NCBI RefSeq assembly: GCF_004006395.2
Contig: NZ_CP029758.2
Coordinates: forward strand, 4,340,001-4,404,000
Origin: Clostridium sp. AWRP
Lineage (GTDB): Bacteria; Bacillota; Clostridia; Clostridiales; Clostridiaceae
Direction of reading: 5' to 3'
Length of the DNA stretch: 64,000 nt
Shown: in pieces, positions 27,463 through 39,766 of the stretch
How positions within the stretch are numbered: the stretch's first letter is position 1
How the letters are laid out: every line of letters begins with the position of its first letter
Notes under the pieces: model-generated
Told to the model about the DNA's origin: nothing
What the model saw: only the letters and a program-made list of their open reading frames with translations
Databases searched by the model: none
Position numbers and translations under genes: made by a program

Positions 27463-28011
27463 TTAACCCTCCTTCCTATTTTCGCTGCTCACATGAACTT
27501 GTTTCTCAATTTCTTTTATAGCATCTCTTATAGTTGCTGCTTTTTCATACTCCTCTAAAGATACTGCCTTTTGAAGATCTGACTTTAACTTCAAAAGCTT
27601 ATTTCTTTCAATAATACTTTTCCCTTGATTTTTAGGTATCTTACCTGTATGGCCTAAATTTGCTTGAACTCTCTTAATTACAGGTTCTAAAATATTACTA
27701 AAATTCTTATAACACTCACTACATCCTAAAAGACCCGTTTTTTTAAATTCACTATACGATGTGCCGCAAGTTTTACAAGATATATCAAAAGTTTTTTGTT
27801 CTTCATTATTTCCGCTTGTCATATAATCCATAATTCCGCTTAAAATATTTTGAAATCCAAATGGAGAAACAAAGTCTATTTGAGGTACAAAATTAAGTTC
27901 TCCCTTTTCCATAGCACATTTTTCACATAAATTAATATCCTGCTTGGAACCATTTACTATTTTTGTTATATGAACTGTAGCTTCATTCTTTTTACATATA
28001 TCACAAATCAT
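27463..28011 (-). CDS. mcsA: McsB activator McsA (zinc-binding, UVR domain)
   Basis: A 182-residue protein with paired zinc motifs: CDICKK and CEKC in the first 35 residues, CKTC and CSEC around 85-105. A C-terminal UVR motif (KLKSDLQKAVSLEEYEKAA, about 144-162) follows. In Bacillus it activates McsB and modulates CtsR. I chose the ATG (28009-28011) that follows GGAGTGGTGAT; six upstream codons are rejected. It is the second gene of the operon. Confidence 0.92.
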   Translation of the reverse strand: MICDICKKNEATVHITKIVNGSKQDINLCEKCAMEKGELNFVPQIDFVSPFGFQNILSGIMDYMTSGNNEEQKTFDISCKTCGTSYSEFKKTGLLGCSECYKNFSNILEPVIKRVQANLGHTGKIPKNQGKSIIERNKLLKLKSDLQKAVSLEEYEKAATIRDAIKEIEKQVHVSSENRKEG

Positions 28012-28084
28012 ATCACCACTCCTATACACATATGATTAACATTTAATGTAATTTAATACAATAAATATTATATCATATATTTAC

Positions 28085-28567
28085 TTATCTATTCATATCA
28101 AATTTAGGACTCCTAAATATAACTACTATAATTGATTTTAATATATCTGCCCTAAATTTATTTTTATTGTTCAACTCAATATTTAGTGTCCTATCATTTA
28201 TTATAGTCTTTAATATTATGTTTTCTCTTTCCGTTATAACCTGCTCTTCAAGTAGTGTTTCTATAAGTTGTGCAGCAGCATTGTATGTTATGGCATCCCC
28301 TATTTTTTCTATTATGCTTTTAAGTAAATTCTCGTTACAGTCAAATTCTACTTTTCGTATAATTATGCATCCACCACCGCCCCTCTTACTTTCTATATAA
28401 TAACCTTTATCCATAGTAAATCTAGTAGTCAATACATAATTTATCTGGGAAGGCGCACAACTAAAATAATTAGCTAGTTCGTTTCTGCCAATTTGAAGTT
28501 TAGTCTCCTCACTATTATTAAGCATTTCTTTTATAAAGTCTTCTATTATATCTGATAATCTTGCCAA
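28085..28567 (-). CDS. ctsR: Transcriptional repressor CtsR
   Basis: A 160-residue class III heat-shock repressor. The N-terminal winged helix has ANYFSCAPSQINYVLTTRF (about 28-46) and the glycine-rich wing ESKRGGGGCIIIRK (about 58-71), the thermosensing GGGG loop. The start is a TTG (28565-28567) behind AAGGTGG. It represses its own operon through the operator just upstream, and its removal by heat or McsB activity raises clpC expression. Confidence 0.95.
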   Translation of the reverse strand: MARLSDIIEDFIKEMLNNSEETKLQIGRNELANYFSCAPSQINYVLTTRFTMDKGYYIESKRGGGGCIIIRKVEFDCNENLLKSIIEKIGDAITYNAAAQLIETLLEEQVITERENIILKTIINDRTLNIELNNKNKFRADILKSIIVVIFRSPKFDMNR

Positions 28568-28584
28568 TTTACCACCTTCTTGAC

Positions 28585-28601
28585 TTTGACTTTCTTTGAC
28601 C
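28585..28601 (-). promoter_or_regulatory. CtsR operator
   Basis: On the minus strand the tandem heptads GGTCAAA (28595-28601) and AGTCAAA (28585-28591) are separated by GAA, matching the CtsR consensus RGTCAAA-NAN-RGTCAAA. A third partial heptad (GTCAAG) follows. The site covers the expected transcription start, just downstream of the -10 box. Confidence 0.92.
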
Positions 28602-28609
28602 TTAAATTA

Positions 28610-28638
28610 ATAATATTATTATTTCAGGTTTTATTCAA
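28610..28638 (-). promoter_or_regulatory. Sigma-A promoter of the ctsR operon
   Basis: TTGAAT (28633-28638) and TATTAT (28610-28615) on the minus strand with 17-bp spacing, immediately upstream of the CtsR operator. Confidence 0.7.
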
Positions 28639-28719
28639 CTTCTATATTTGACTAAATATATTTGTTTTGTACATAAATATTAAATTTAGATGCTATTCTC
28701 TCCCTTTTTCTAATACATA

Positions 28720-29346
28720 CTATTGTATACTGTTTATATGTGTTAAATGAGAATAATCACCATGTAGAATAACTTTAGCTTTACCTTTAGTTATGTTTAC
28801 CTGACTTAAGCTTGCTTGATAAATATAGGGTGAATCCCAAAATTTCTCCAAAGATGTATTTTCAAAATACGCCATCATGGTCTTTAAAGTTATAGTATGA
28901 GTAACAATCAGAACATGCTTTTCTGCACAGTTATTCATGATATCTTTTATTAAAGATACTGCCCTAATCTTAACCTGTTCAAATTTCTCACCATTGTCAG
29001 GTTTATAAATTTTAGGGTTTGTACCAAAATTATAAAGCTCTTTTGAGTTCTTCACCTTAATTTCTTTTTCATCTAATCCTTCCCAATCCCCTAAATCTAT
29101 CTCCATAAGCCTATCATCCTTTATTATTGGTATATTTCTTTGTGCTCTTAATATTTTTGCTGTTTTCATTGCTCTACCTAGAGGGCTTGAGTATATTACA
29201 TTAATTCTTATATCTTTTATCCTTTTTGCCAGTTCATTAGCTTGCCTTATCCCCTTTTTCGTGAGAGGTGAATCTTTTCTACCTTGCATTCTTTTTTCTG
29301 TATTCCATACTGTTTCCCCATGTCTTACTATATATAACTCGATCAT
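28720..29346 (-). CDS. Histidine phosphatase (phosphoglycerate mutase-like) family protein
   Basis: A 208-residue member of the branch-1 histidine phosphatase superfamily. The catalytic motif IVRHGETVWN (about 5-14) carries the phosphorylated His, RAMKTAKIL has the second conserved Arg region, and VLIVTHTITLKTMMAYF (about 145-161) carries the second His. Substrates in the family include phosphoglycerate, alpha-ribazole phosphate and sugar phosphates; nothing here decides between them. It is a single gene with AAGGAGA upstream of the ATG. Confidence 0.85.
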   Translation of the reverse strand: MIELYIVRHGETVWNTEKRMQGRKDSPLTKKGIRQANELAKRIKDIRINVIYSSPLGRAMKTAKILRAQRNIPIIKDDRLMEIDLGDWEGLDEKEIKVKNSKELYNFGTNPKIYKPDNGEKFEQVKIRAVSLIKDIMNNCAEKHVLIVTHTITLKTMMAYFENTSLEKFWDSPYIYQASLSQVNITKGKAKVILHGDYSHLTHINSIQ

Positions 29347-29423
29347 ATTTTTATCTCCTTTTCATTAAACAAATATAGATCTTATAACTTTTTATTATAA
29401 CATATATATAGTAACTATATAAT

Positions 29424-29663
29424 TTAATCCACATTCTTAAATGCTTTTATACAATACTTTCCTCCATCACAGGTTTCATTTGGATTAACAGTAAAATACT
29501 TATTTTTTAACATATTGCACACTATGTCTACATTTTTATCTTCATTACTATCTACAACTATAGTTAATTTATCATTTTTATTTACTATTGCTATATAATC
29601 ATATATACTACTATAATCCTCTAAAGTAATTTTACCTTTTATGCTCATTTTATATTCAGACAT
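29424..29663 (-). CDS. Small hypothetical protein
   Basis: A 79-residue, mildly charged, soluble protein starting MSEYKMSIKGKITLEDYSSI, with an AAGGAGA ribosome site. There is no signal peptide or membrane segment. Two cysteines near the C-terminus sit in ETCDGGKYCIKAF. The alternating pattern suggests a small alpha/beta domain. I do not recognise a family. It lies between the EF-G-like gene terminator and the histidine phosphatase gene. Confidence 0.65.
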   Translation of the reverse strand: MSEYKMSIKGKITLEDYSSIYDYIAIVNKNDKLTIVVDSNEDKNVDIVCNMLKNKYFTVNPNETCDGGKYCIKAFKNVD

Positions 29664-29751
29664 ATAATCTCTCCTTAATTGAAAAGTTCATCTAATGATT
29701 AATAAAATTATTATTTATTGTAGTGAATTAAAATATACACAATATTTAATT

Positions 29752-29789
29752 TTAAAAAGCCTCAATAGAATTATATTCTATTGAGGCTG
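29752..29789 (-). terminator. Terminator after the EF-G-like gene
   Basis: AGCCTCAATAGAA (29758-29770) pairs perfectly with TTCTATTGAGGCT (29776-29788), followed on the minus strand by TTTTTAAAATT. It starts five bases after the stop codon. Confidence 0.88.
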
Positions 29790-29793
29790 AAAT

Positions 29794-31878
29794 TTATTCT
29801 TGCCTAACTTTTATTTTATTTTTGCTTTCTATTATCTTATTTGCTTGAACATCTGGAACCTCTTCATATCTTTCAAATCTCATGTTGAAACTTCCTCTAG
29901 CTTGAGTCATGGATCTTAAATCTGTAGCATACTTAAACATCTCTGCTTCAGGTACTTCAGCTATTATTATCTGATTTTTCCCATCGGTCTCCATTCCAAG
30001 TACTCTACCTCTTCGTTTATTTACATTTCCAATTATATCTCCCATATACTCTTCAGGGACACATACTTCTACATGTAAGATTGGTTCTAATAATACAGGA
30101 TCAGCTTCTAAAATTCCTTTCTTATAAGCTAAAGATGCTGCTACCTTAAAAGCCATTTCTGAAGAGTCTACTGGGTGATATGATCCATCATGTAATGTGG
30201 CTTTTATCCTTATCATAGGGTATCCAGCCAAAACACCATGGTTAATACATTCTCTTAACCCCTTTTCAACTGCTGGTATATACTGTCTTGGAACTACTCC
30301 TCCTACTACTTTATCCACAAATTCTAAATCATCTTCATTATCATTTCTTTGTTCAAACTTAATTTTTACATCCCCATACTGTCCATGTCCTCCTGATTGC
30401 TTTTTGTGCTTACCCTGTACATCTGAGGTTTTCTTTATTGTTTCTCTATAATGTACTTTGGGTTCTCTCAAAATAACATCCGTACCAAATTTAGACTTCA
30501 ATTTAGATGATATCACATCAATGTGAACTTCACCTTGTCCAGAAATTATAGTCTCTGCATTTTCTACATCTCTAGATATCTTAAAAGTAGGATCTTCCTC
30601 TAACAGTTTACTTAATCCATTAAATATTTTATCCTCATCATTTTTAGATTTAGGCAACATAGCCATTGAAATTACTGGTTTAGGAAATTTAATATCTTTA
30701 AATACAACTAAAGACGATGGGTCACATAAGGTATCACCTGTGCTGGCAAATTGTAGTTTAGCAACAGCACCAATATCTCCAGCCACTATTTCCGATACAG
30801 GTATCTGCTGCTTTCCCTTTAAGAAATATAAAGTTCCTATTTTTTCACTTTTATCTTTTTTCACATTATACACTGTCATATCTGATTTGAGCTTGCCGGT
30901 CATGACTCTAAATAAAGATAGCTTACCTACAAAAGGGTCCGCTATAGTTTTAAAAATAAAAGCTGAAAATGGGCTCTTTTCGTCTGCTTTAACCGCAACC
31001 TGTGATTTCTGTTCTAAATTAACATCAATTACTTCTGAAACTTCAGGAGATGGAAAACATTGAATTATATCTTCTAATAAAGTGTCTATTCCTATCCCAT
31101 TTACAGCAGAACCGCACATCACAGGTGTAATTTCACCTTTTGAACAGCCTCTTATTAATCCTTTATAAATGTCTTCATGACTTAAAGTACCCTCACTAAA
31201 ATATTTATCTAAAAGTTCCTCATCCGTTTCTGCCACAGCTTCCATAACCATATCCCTACATTTTGTAATTTTATCTGAAATGTCTTTTGGTATAGTAGTT
31301 TCTTCTATTATGTTCTTATTATTCATTATTTTAGCTTTTCCAGAAATAACGTTTACAATTCCTTTAAAATTATTTTCACTTCCTATAGGATATTGAATTG
31401 GTACTACAGACATACCAAACTTTTCTTTTAATTCTGCCAACGTTTTATCAAAATCTGAATTTTCTCTATCCAACTTATTTATATAAAAAGCTCTAGGAAG
31501 TTTACTTTTATTGACACCACTCCAAGATTTCTCAGCTCCCACTTGGATTCCAGATACACTTGATAAAACAATTATAGCTACATCAACTGCTCTCAATCCT
31601 TCCATAGTTTCTCCTATAAAATCAAAATATCCTGGCATATCAACCAAATTTATCTTTGTATTTTTCCATTCACAGGAAGCTAAAGATGAAGATATCGATA
31701 TTTTTCTCTTTTTTTCTTCAATACCGTAATCACTAACAGTACTTCCATCTTCAATTTTCCCAAGCCTATCAACAACTTTTGTATAATAAAGTATTGCTTC
31801 TGTTAATGTAGTTTTACCAGAACCGCTATGTCCAATAAATCCTACATTTCTTAAATTATTTACTGAATATTTTTTCAT
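29794..31878 (-). CDS. EF-G-like translation-factor GTPase (EF-G2 type)
   Basis: A 694-residue protein with the five-domain EF-G layout, distinct from the true fusA at the left edge. G1 is GHSGSGKT (16-23), G3 is DMPGY (80-84) in place of DTPGH, and G4 NKLD is near 134-137. Domain IV retains GGVVPRQYIPAVEKGLRE and domain V RRGRVLGMETDG. The Tyr in place of the catalytic His is seen in the EF-G-2-like family, whose role is not established. I chose the ATG at 31876-31878 behind GGGAGGG. Confidence 0.87.
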   Translation of the reverse strand: MKKYSVNNLRNVGFIGHSGSGKTTLTEAILYYTKVVDRLGKIEDGSTVSDYGIEEKKRKISISSSLASCEWKNTKINLVDMPGYFDFIGETMEGLRAVDVAIIVLSSVSGIQVGAEKSWSGVNKSKLPRAFYINKLDRENSDFDKTLAELKEKFGMSVVPIQYPIGSENNFKGIVNVISGKAKIMNNKNIIEETTIPKDISDKITKCRDMVMEAVAETDEELLDKYFSEGTLSHEDIYKGLIRGCSKGEITPVMCGSAVNGIGIDTLLEDIIQCFPSPEVSEVIDVNLEQKSQVAVKADEKSPFSAFIFKTIADPFVGKLSLFRVMTGKLKSDMTVYNVKKDKSEKIGTLYFLKGKQQIPVSEIVAGDIGAVAKLQFASTGDTLCDPSSLVVFKDIKFPKPVISMAMLPKSKNDEDKIFNGLSKLLEEDPTFKISRDVENAETIISGQGEVHIDVISSKLKSKFGTDVILREPKVHYRETIKKTSDVQGKHKKQSGGHGQYGDVKIKFEQRNDNEDDLEFVDKVVGGVVPRQYIPAVEKGLRECINHGVLAGYPMIRIKATLHDGSYHPVDSSEMAFKVAASLAYKKGILEADPVLLEPILHVEVCVPEEYMGDIIGNVNKRRGRVLGMETDGKNQIIIAEVPEAEMFKYATDLRSMTQARGSFNMRFERYEEVPDVQANKIIESKNKIKVRQE

Positions 31879-32021
31879 AAGCAATCCCTCCCCTTACTTT
31901 CTGATTAATTATATATTCTATTTGCTAATTAAAATTCCTCCTACAATTAATTAAATTTTCAAAATAATTTTATTTTTATATTATTATCTATGAAAACAAG
32001 TGCCTAAAATATGCGCTCTAT

Positions 32022-32062
32022 AAAAAAATAAACCAAAGGTGAGCTACCTTTGGTTTATTTTT
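32022..32062 (-). terminator. Final terminator of the rRNA/tRNA unit
   Basis: AAATAAACCAAAGGT and its complement form a 15-bp stem around GAGCT (32041-32045), with an A/T-rich extension giving a T run on the minus strand. It follows tRNA-Asn and precedes the EF-G-like gene. Confidence 0.85.
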
Positions 32063-32097
32063 ACTAATCTATTTTAGACATTTTCAAAAAATAAAAA

Positions 32098-32172
32098 TGG
32101 CTCCGTGGAGAGGGCTCGAACCTCCAACCCTTCGGTTAACAGCCGAATGCTCAACCATTGAGCTACCACGGA
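32098..32172 (-). tRNA. tRNA-Asn (GTT), copy 1
   Basis: A 75-nt tRNA with encoded CCA. The acceptor TCCGTGG pairs with CCACGGA; the anticodon loop CTGTTAA gives GTT. Its sequence is identical to the copy at 41592-41666. A strong terminator hairpin (32196-32226) separates it from tRNA-Ala, with no room for a promoter in between. Confidence 0.95.
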
Positions 32173-32195
32173 ACAATCTATGCAATGTATTTCTT

Positions 32196-32226
32196 TAAAA
32201 AACGAGTAACAAAATGTTACTCGTTT
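32196..32226 (-). terminator. Terminator hairpin between tRNA-Ala and tRNA-Asn
   Basis: AACGAGTAAC (32201-32210) and GTTACTCGTT (32216-32225) form a 10-bp stem with a 5-base loop, followed on the minus strand by a T run. It abuts the CCA end of tRNA-Ala and is a good candidate for the main end of the rrn transcript. Confidence 0.8.
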
Positions 32227-32302
32227 TGGTGGAGATAAAGAGATTCGAACTCTTGACCCTCTGCGTGCAAGGCAGATGCTCTCCCAGCTGAGCTATACCC
32301 CC
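32227..32302 (-). tRNA. tRNA-Ala (TGC)
   Basis: A 76-nt tRNA with encoded CCA, starting GGGGGTATAGCTCAGCTGGG. The anticodon loop CTTGCAC gives TGC, reading GCN codons. It lies three bases after tRNA-Ile2 downstream of 5S rRNA. Confidence 0.95.
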
Positions 32303-32305
32303 GCA

Positions 32306-32382
32306 TGGTGGACCTTCAGGGACTCGAACCCCGGACCCACCGGTTATGAGCCGGTTGCTCTAACCAACTGAGCTAAAGATCC
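32306..32382 (-). tRNA. tRNA with CAT anticodon, probably tRNA-Ile2 (lysidine type)
   Basis: A 77-nt tRNA starting GGATCTTTAGCTCAGTTGG with anticodon loop CTCATAA (CAT). The body resembles the Firmicute Ile2 tRNA rather than the elongator Met tRNA at 53986-54062 (loop TTCATAC) or the initiators. TilS, encoded at 49342-50748, would convert C34 to lysidine so that it reads ATA. Ile against Met cannot be settled without comparison. Confidence 0.82.
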
Positions 32383-32388
32383 TTATAA

Positions 32389-32505
32389 CCTGGCAACGAC
32401 CTATTCTCCCACAGGGCCTCCCCTGCAGTACCATCGGCACTCTAAAGCTTAACCTTCCTGTTCGGTATGGAAAGGGGTGTTACCTTCACGTCATTACCAC
32501 CAGAT
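32389..32505 (-). rRNA. rrf: 5S ribosomal RNA
   Basis: About 117 nt. On the minus strand it starts TCTGGTGGTAATGACGTG and ends GTCGTTGCCAGG, with the conserved loop CCATACCGAACAGGAAGGTT. Ends are approximate to a few bases. It lies 7 bp before tRNA-Ile2 and about 148 bp after 23S. Confidence 0.93.
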
Positions 32506-32526
32506 ATTTTCTTATCACAGTTTCAT

Positions 32527-32555
32527 ATTATACAGTGCTTTTAAACAACTGTCAA
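32527..32555 (-). promoter_or_regulatory. Perfect consensus sigma-A promoter between 23S and 5S rRNA
   Basis: On the minus strand TTGACA (32550-32555) and TATAAT (32527-32532) match consensus exactly with 17-bp spacing. The predicted start (about 32520) is about 15 nt upstream of mature 5S. It would allow 5S, tRNA-Ile2 and tRNA-Ala to be transcribed separately from 16S and 23S. Confidence 0.8.
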
Positions 32556-32652
32556 TACTAAACATGAATTTAACTATAAAAATTTTATAGTCTAAGAAAA
32601 ACTTTGTCCTCTCAAAATTGCACAGTAAACTTTTTTCTTTCGCTTTTTATTT

Positions 32653-35541
<2,889 letters not shown>

Positions 35542-35944
35542 TTCATTATCGAAAATTGCTATTTGCAATTTTCTCTGTATCATCTTAAATGTTTAGAATG
35601 ATACTAAAGTTATTCTACAAAGGTTATATTATAACCTTAGCTTTACTTTTAAAAATTGTTATTAACTTTGCATATCTTCGTCAAAATCATTCGCTGCGGT
35701 ACTCATTTACATAAGTAAACTCTGTTCCTCGCTCATGTTTTTCCTTGATCTGCTTGTTACTATCAATTTTTTAATTTCTTATTTACTGTGCAATTTTCAA
35801 AGGACAATTTTTCATTTTACTTTCCTAATTGGTTGTAAAATGAAAGAAGAATCTATGATCCTTCAAAATTAAACAGAGTAGATTGTAAACTTACTTAAAC
35901 CATCAATTTATAAGATAGATTATACTCTATCTTTCGACTCCCTA
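35542..35944 (-). other. 16S-23S spacer without tRNA genes
   Basis: About 400 bp. It contains no tRNA. It holds a short palindrome next to the 23S start (GAAAATTGC/GCAATTTTC near 35550-35572), a 122-bp imperfect palindrome (35651-35772, listed separately), and conserved rrn-spacer motifs resembling TTTGAAAATTG (near 35790-35805) and TTGAAGGATC (near 35855-35865). Confidence 0.7.
35651..35772. repeat. Imperfect palindrome A in the 16S-23S spacer
   Basis: About 122 bp, similar along its length and in the same orientation to 37476-37595 upstream of 16S. It is bounded by AAAATTG and CAATTTT ends and has a central TTTACATAAGTAAA near-palindrome. See the findings. Confidence 0.75.
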
Positions 35945-37456
<1,512 letters not shown>

Positions 37457-37475
37457 AAGTTTATATGGCTCTATA

Positions 37476-37595
37476 GAAAATTGCTATTAGCTTCGCAATA
37501 CTGCGTCAAAGCTTTCATTGCGGTGCTCATTTACTTAAGTAAACTCCGCTCCTCATTCAAACTTTTCCTTGTCTTGCTCGCTACTACCAATTTTT
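37476..37595. repeat. Imperfect palindrome B in the 16S leader
   Basis: About 120 bp between the rrn promoter and 16S. Its ends, GAAAATTGCTATTAGC and GCTACTACCAATTTT, are near-complementary. The middle has TTTACTTAAGTAAA. It is a direct repeat of 35651-35772. Together the two copies could pair across 16S. Confidence 0.75.
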
Positions 37596-37750
37596 AATAT
37601 ATTACGTAACCGTAACATACTCGAAATTACTTTTTTAGCTGCTCTCGCAGCTCAAAAGAATTGCTGGTTTATTCTAAATAAGTTGTACTTATATCTTCCT
37701 CTGTTTAATTTTCAAGGATCATTTTGCTGTCTCACTTCGACAGCTTTTAT

Positions 37751-37779
37751 AGTTTATCATGTATTTTTTTCTTTGTCAA
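37751..37779 (-). promoter_or_regulatory. rRNA operon promoter
   Basis: TTGACA (37774-37779) and TAAACT (37751-37756) on the minus strand with 17-bp spacing, about 295 bp before 16S. A small hairpin (GCTGTC/GACAGC, about 37725-37743) and a conserved leader motif resembling CCTTGAAAATTAAACAGAGG follow. The roughly 200 bp further upstream to murD has no other feature I can support. Confidence 0.7.
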
Positions 37780-37980
37780 CACATTCTTTTTAATTTGTTT
37801 TTAAGAAACTGTGTAACTTATTTACGTGACAACAGTTGATATAATACCATACCTACAATTCTCTTTTATATACTTAAATATTATGTGCATTGTTTATCTA
37901 AATAATACTATAAATCTCTATAAAAATCTTTAATATTCACATACCGATACACGGGGAAACGTTATTACAATGAATTTAAC

Positions 37981-38020
37981 AAAAAAAGAGAAATTGCTTC
38001 TTTATAACAATTTCTCCTCT
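37981..38020 (-). terminator. Terminator after murD
   Basis: GAGAAATTG (37988-37996) pairs with CAATTTCTC (38008-38016), followed on the minus strand by TTTTTTT. It lies just after the murD stop. Confidence 0.88.
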
Positions 38021-38028
38021 GATATATT

Positions 38029-39405
38029 TTAAAAATTATTTATTATGTCCTTAAACGCATTGCCCCTAACTTCAAAATTAGGGAACATATCAAAGCTAGC
38101 ACATGCAGGTGAAAAAGTCACAATATCGCCACTACTTGATAACTCTCTAGCAGCATTTACTGCATCTGTTAGTGAATCTACCGTTACTATAGGCACATCA
38201 ATTCCCTTTTCACACTTAAGTTTATCAAATGATTTTCTAATTTTATCTTTTGTAGCACCCATAAGTATTAAAGTTTTTATTTTTGAATATCCTTCCTCTG
38301 CCAAAACATCAAAAGGTATTTTTTTATCATACCCACCTGCTATTAATATTACAGGTTTCTCAAAAGCCCTTAGTCCTGCCAATGTTCTCGTAGGACTAGA
38401 AGCAATAGAATCATTGTAATATTTAACTCCATCTAATTCTCTTACAAATTCACACCTATGCTCTACTCCCTCAAATGTAGTAGCAACTTTTTTCATATTA
38501 TCTACAGAAACATCCTCTTTAATTGCACAAAATGCAGTAAGCAAATTTGCAACATTATGCATTCCTCTAAGTTTAACTTCACTTATCTTGCATACTTTTT
38601 TCCCATCAATACATAAAATGTCTCCATTTAAATATCCACCAGAAGTTAATTCTTCTTCAATACTAAACTGTCTTACTTTTCCTTTAGCTTCTTTTGCCAT
38701 AGCATTAGTACACTCATTATCTCTATTAAGAATAACCACATCCTGCTTCCCTTGATACTTAAATATACTTTTTTTTGCATTTACATACTCTTCCATATCC
38801 TTATGAATATCAAGATGGTTTGGACTTATATTAGTAATCACAGCTACTTCCGGTGATACATCCATGCCCATAAGTTGAAAGCTTGAAAGTTCAAGAACCA
38901 CCTTATCCTTAGGATTTATTTCTTCTATCCTAGAAAATAATGGGGTACCTATATTTCCACCAACCCAACTTTTATATCCCTGTTCCTTTAACATATTATA
39001 TATAAGCGTAGTAGTTGTAGTTTTTCCATCACTGCCAGTTACTCCATATATCTTAGCAGGACAATATTTAATAAACTCTTCCATTTCTGAAGTTACATAT
39101 GCACCATTTTGTTTAGCTTTTACAAGTGCAGGACTATCTATTCTCATAGAAGGAGTCTTAAATATTACATCAAAATCATCTAAATATTCGAGATAATTTT
39201 TGCCTAATACTAAAACCACTCCTCGCTTTTTTAACTCCTTGGTAACTTCACCAAGTTCCCCTTCATCTTTTTTATCAAAAGCACTTACCTTTGCACCCAG
39301 TCCCAATAAAAAATTAATTAAAGGTCTATTACTTATTCCTATTCCAACCACTGCCGTTTTTTTATTCTTTATAAACTTTTTAAAGTTATCAAAATCTTCC
39401 TTCAT
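38029..39405 (-). CDS. murD: UDP-N-acetylmuramoyl-L-alanine:D-glutamate ligase
   Basis: A 458-residue Mur ligase that adds D-Glu to UDP-MurNAc-L-Ala in the cytoplasm. It has an N-terminal Rossmann-like domain (TAVVGIGISNRPLINFL), the ATP-binding motif VTGSDGKTTTTTLIYNML (about 113-130), the central ISPNHLDIHKDMEEY motif, and the C-terminal domain with EHRCEFV and YNDSIASSPTRT. I chose the ATG at 39403-39405 behind GGAGGTTTTTTA; 13 upstream codons are rejected. It is a single gene, away from a dcw cluster. Confidence 0.95.
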   Translation of the reverse strand: MKEDFDNFKKFIKNKKTAVVGIGISNRPLINFLLGLGAKVSAFDKKDEGELGEVTKELKKRGVVLVLGKNYLEYLDDFDVIFKTPSMRIDSPALVKAKQNGAYVTSEMEEFIKYCPAKIYGVTGSDGKTTTTTLIYNMLKEQGYKSWVGGNIGTPLFSRIEEINPKDKVVLELSSFQLMGMDVSPEVAVITNISPNHLDIHKDMEEYVNAKKSIFKYQGKQDVVILNRDNECTNAMAKEAKGKVRQFSIEEELTSGGYLNGDILCIDGKKVCKISEVKLRGMHNVANLLTAFCAIKEDVSVDNMKKVATTFEGVEHRCEFVRELDGVKYYNDSIASSPTRTLAGLRAFEKPVILIAGGYDKKIPFDVLAEEGYSKIKTLILMGATKDKIRKSFDKLKCEKGIDVPIVTVDSLTDAVNAARELSSSGDIVTFSPACASFDMFPNFEVRGNAFKDIINNF

Positions 39406-39620
39406 TAAAAAACCTCCAAAAATAAATCTGCTAATTATGATCACGCTTATATCATAACATAATTTTCTACAAATTTGTATGAAGCAGATATAGTACTAAA
39501 ATAACTCCATCGGTATAGATCTTAAATAATGCTTCACATCATTTAGCTTGTTCGTCTTAATATGCTATTAAAATCTAAATTGTGAGAAAATATTTAATTT
39601 AATGACTTTATATGACTCTA

Positions 39621-39650
39621 TTGAAAATTATTATTGTGTTATGTTATACT
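39621..39650 (+). promoter_or_regulatory. Sigma-A promoter for the plus-strand sRNA candidate
   Basis: TTGAAA (39621-39626) and TATACT (39645-39650) on the plus strand with 18-bp spacing. No ORF follows; a strong terminator lies about 110 bp downstream. Confidence 0.65.
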
Positions 39651-39656
39651 ATGTTT

Positions 39657-39766
39657 GTGCCGTAAGGAAACATTAATATAATTCCCCAAGTTTTAATTAA
39701 ACATATAACATATCCCCATGATTAAACCCTAATTTACCGGATCTTTTGATTCGGTAAATTTTTTTA
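39657..39766 (+). ncRNA. Candidate small RNA with C-rich single-stranded blocks
   Basis: About 110 nt between a promoter and a strong terminator, on the strand opposite to both neighbours. The 5' part has a small CC-GTAA-GG tetraloop. The middle is unstructured and A/T-rich with CCCC at 39684-39687 and 39714-39717 and CCC at 39727-39729. The end is a 13-bp stem (39731-39743 with 39748-39760, one G-T pair, TTTT loop) followed by T7. There is no start codon with a ribosome site. I do not recognise it as a known Rfam family. Confidence 0.6.

Noticed and set aside
32573..32591. Perfect palindrome ACTATAAAA-A-TTTTATAGT after 23S, considered as a terminator
   Set aside because: A/T only and without a usable loop, so a stable termination hairpin is unlikely.
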